Source of the DNA: Paludibacteraceae bacterium
Lineage (GTDB): Bacteria; Bacteroidota; Bacteroidia; Bacteroidales; Paludibacteraceae
Reading direction: 5' to 3'
Assembly: GCA_017546705.1 (NCBI GenBank)
Contig: JAFYSB010000002.1
Span: forward strand, 1-60,023
DNA length: 60,023 nucleotides
Position numbers and translations under genes: made by a program
Shown here: positions 58,295-60,023 of the stretch, one piece after another
Layout of the letters: each line of letters opens with the position of its first letter
Numbering within the stretch: position 1 is the stretch's first letter
Notes under the pieces: generated by a model
Seen by the model: the letters and a program-made list of their open reading frames with translations, nothing else
The model's database searches: none
Told to the model about the DNA's origin: nothing

Positions 58295-59254
58295 TTATTC
58301 GAATATGCTAACTGAATCAATATATGCTTTCAGATCATTAGCAAAGTCAATACTAAATTGATGAGTTGCTTGCGGATTCATATGTACAGATACACAAAAA
58401 TTAGCCGTATCATTGCACATCTCATAGCCTTCGTTGTAATTCCAATAAACAGTATTGTATACAGAAGCAATACTATCAAAGTACGTATTGACTTTATCTA
58501 ATCCCGTTGTCTTATTGTTTGCTCCTATATATGTTGGCGAATTTACTAGAATCACTTTAATGCCCTCTTCTGCACGTTCTCTCATATATTGTTCGAAATA
58601 GGCTTTCCCTTTGAGGTTAAATTGTGCATGAATCGTGTCCATCCTTGCGAGTTCGCTTCCGTCCCATTCTCCTTTCTCGTAATGATGTCCACGTCTAGAT
58701 GGATCACGCACATAATGCTTTACTCCCAAAAACTCCAACAAACCATTTTTAATTACCATTTGATATCCCCAATATCGATACAATGGGCAATATATGTCTA
58801 AATTAGTATACCCCACCCGTAAAAACTCATCATGGATTCGAGAGTCGTATATCATAGGTAGGTACTGTTCGGATTCATGTTGATGAGGAGCAGAATCATT
58901 ACGAAGTGTATAATAATCAACTTGTTGTATAATATATTTTGGCTTCTTGTTATACAAGCGATAATAATGATACTTCAGGTCTTGAACAGTAATAGAATAT
59001 CCTCCCAATCCTAAACAATATGATGTAGTATTGCAAATTGAGTCTATTGTCCATGGCTCAAAATGAGAAAATCCACGTGAATTGCCCATTATCACAATAT
59101 CAGCATTTATATCTCCTTTTTGCATCTCACTCCATGACATAAAGCGATGGTCTTCCATTTCAAGCAATCCTTTACTTATTATATAATCCAATCCCCATGC
59201 TAATCCAAGTAGGATTGTAAAAAACGCGATAGCTTTAATAATAAATCGTTTCAT
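58295..59254 (-). CDS. Membrane-anchored SGNH/DltD-like protein
   Basis: 319 residues. One N-terminal membrane segment (about 5-27) and an SGNH-hydrolase-like body with ADIVIMGNSRGFSHF (GNSR block, Ser nucleophile candidate) and a late NPQATHQFSIDFAND with a possible catalytic His. It overlaps the MBOAT gene by one base. MBOAT plus SGNH/DltD-like partners O-acylate cell-surface polymers; the polymer is unknown here. Confidence 0.75.
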   Translation of the reverse strand: MKRFIIKAIAFFTILLGLAWGLDYIISKGLLEMEDHRFMSWSEMQKGDINADIVIMGNSRGFSHFEPWTIDSICNTTSYCLGLGGYSITVQDLKYHYYRLYNKKPKYIIQQVDYYTLRNDSAPHQHESEQYLPMIYDSRIHDEFLRVGYTNLDIYCPLYRYWGYQMVIKNGLLEFLGVKHYVRDPSRRGHHYEKGEWDGSELARMDTIHAQFNLKGKAYFEQYMRERAEEGIKVILVNSPTYIGANNKTTGLDKVNTYFDSIASVYNTVYWNYNEGYEMCNDTANFCVSVHMNPQATHQFSIDFANDLKAYIDSVSIFE

Positions 59255-60023
59255 CAGAACTGAAAGTATATAAAATTAACTGTTTGTCCACCAAAAGCAA
59301 TTAAGATAAATGCAAATACTAAATATACAATATACCTCATAGTTGTTGGTACTTTCTCCAAAGATAATCCATGTTGTTTGTTGCGACTAATCCATTCTCC
59401 CCCAACCAACAATGCCATATTAAGGAACAAGGCGTGTATTCCTGCATGTTGTGGGATTGTAAATAAAGTGCTACTGCACATTTGAGAGATGTATTCGCCA
59501 ATTTGCGAAATAGATTCTGCGCGGAAGATTATCCAACCAAAGACTACTAACACAAAGGTTACGAGCATTTGGAGAGATTCTTTGAGTGATGGAAAGAGTT
59601 TCGTTTTCGTAGTGCCATCGGGCAAGGTGGTAGTTGCGACTGTATCGCGATAGCGGCGATTCTTGTTCATTAAGAGCAATGGCACAAATAATAAAGCGTG
59701 ATATGCTCCCCACAATAAGAATGTCCAATTGGCTCCGTGCCAGAAACCCGATAGCAAGAAGATTATAAATGTATTTCGGACTGCGATACACTTTGTGTAT
59801 GCAGCAGGCGATGAAGCGAAAAGGCGATGAGGTTTTGAAATGTCTGGACGTGAGCCTCCGAGTGGGATATAGACATAATCACGGAACCAGGTAGTTAGCG
59901 AGATATGCCAACGACGCCAGAACTCGGCTATATCGCGAGAGAAGTATGGCACATTGAAGTTGCGCATCAGTTTGATACCAAACAATTTAGCCGTACCGAT
60001 AGCTATATCAGAATATCCCGAGA
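59254..60023 (-). CDS. MBOAT-family O-acyltransferase (5' end outside window)
   Basis: The frame is open to the window end, and residues GYSDIAIGTAKLFGIKLMRNF are read without a break (here cut at the edge), so the start lies beyond 60023. Diagnostic parts: FNVPYFSRDIAEFWRRWHIS and WFRDYVYIPLGGSR, and the active-site histidine in LLSGFWHGANWTFLLWGAYH. Four further membrane segments end in NFIYFQF. It transfers acyl groups across the membrane to a surface polymer, probably together with the SGNH protein that follows. Confidence 0.92.
   Translation of the reverse strand, partial: SGYSDIAIGTAKLFGIKLMRNFNVPYFSRDIAEFWRRWHISLTTWFRDYVYIPLGGSRPDISKPHRLFASSPAAYTKCIAVRNTFIIFLLSGFWHGANWTFLLWGAYHALLFVPLLLMNKNRRYRDTVATTTLPDGTTKTKLFPSLKESLQMLVTFVLVVFGWIIFRAESISQIGEYISQMCSSTLFTIPQHAGIHALFLNMALLVGGEWISRNKQHGLSLEKVPTTMRYIVYLVFAFILIAFGGQTVNFIYFQF

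Overview
The window looks like a chromosomal segment of an uncultured Bacteroidales bacterium. The evidence is the gene set (N-succinylornithine carbamoyltransferase, DUF5689 lipoprotein paired with a TonB-dependent receptor, golvesin-domain amidase, MeaB, DUF1573, a type IX-like C-terminal sorting tail) and promoters of the Bacteroidetes form TTG/TTTG-N19-20-TAnnTTTG. The family within the order cannot be fixed from this sequence. Most genes are housekeeping; the only clear defence-type locus is an AbiE toxin-antitoxin pair.

Layout. 2-1818 (+): the tail of a secreted surface protein, then nadA. 1861-7851 (-): a response regulator/histidine kinase pair, rlmD and a secreted amidase. 7974-14934 (-): a probable operon prfB-dapB-lepB-wbqC-ilvE-TPR protein behind one promoter. 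15128-26900 (-): nadE-dsbD-rlmB-gph-polysaccharide deacetylase-wecB-two glycosyltransferases-cyuA-acyltransferase, tightly packed. 27232-29151 (-): dnaK with a sigma-54-like upstream region. 29334-29660 (-): tRNA-His and a candidate structured RNA that share a 3' tail. 29706-41709 (-): relA/spoT-DUF1573-meaB-dnaB-asnS-TonB receptor-lipoprotein-cvpA. 41851-44307 (-): methyltransferase, DUF721 and a glucosaminidase. 44402-50172 (+): lipoprotein, mutS2, outer-membrane protein, phosphoesterase, folK and a pseudouridine synthase. 50255-55764 (-): an arginine operon argF'-argB-argE-argH followed by an iron-dependent alcohol dehydrogenase. 55949-57636 (-): abiEi/abiEii. 58295-60023 (-): SGNH protein and an MBOAT acyltransferase cut by the window end.

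The most striking feature is not a gene. The window is peppered with short degenerate tandem arrays with units of 7 or 8 bp (also 9, 11, 12, 15 and 16 bp), in many different unit families. They lie between genes, across stop codons, inside signal peptides, and in frame inside conserved enzymes (response regulator, IlvE, WbqC, DapB, Gph, RlmB, DsbD, NadE, MutS2, FolK, RluA-type synthase). Several arrays alternate the short unit with tiny GC-rich inverted repeats whose core differs from copy to copy. A separate palindromic insert sits in frame in CyuA. The pattern resembles heptanucleotide repeats of cyanobacteria combined with the protein-coding palindromic elements of Rickettsia; I do not know of a named equivalent in Bacteroidales.

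A second genome-wide theme is promoter stereotypy. Two families of nearly identical promoter regions, including their spacers, stand in front of unrelated operons, and one family carries a hairpin plus T-tract just upstream.
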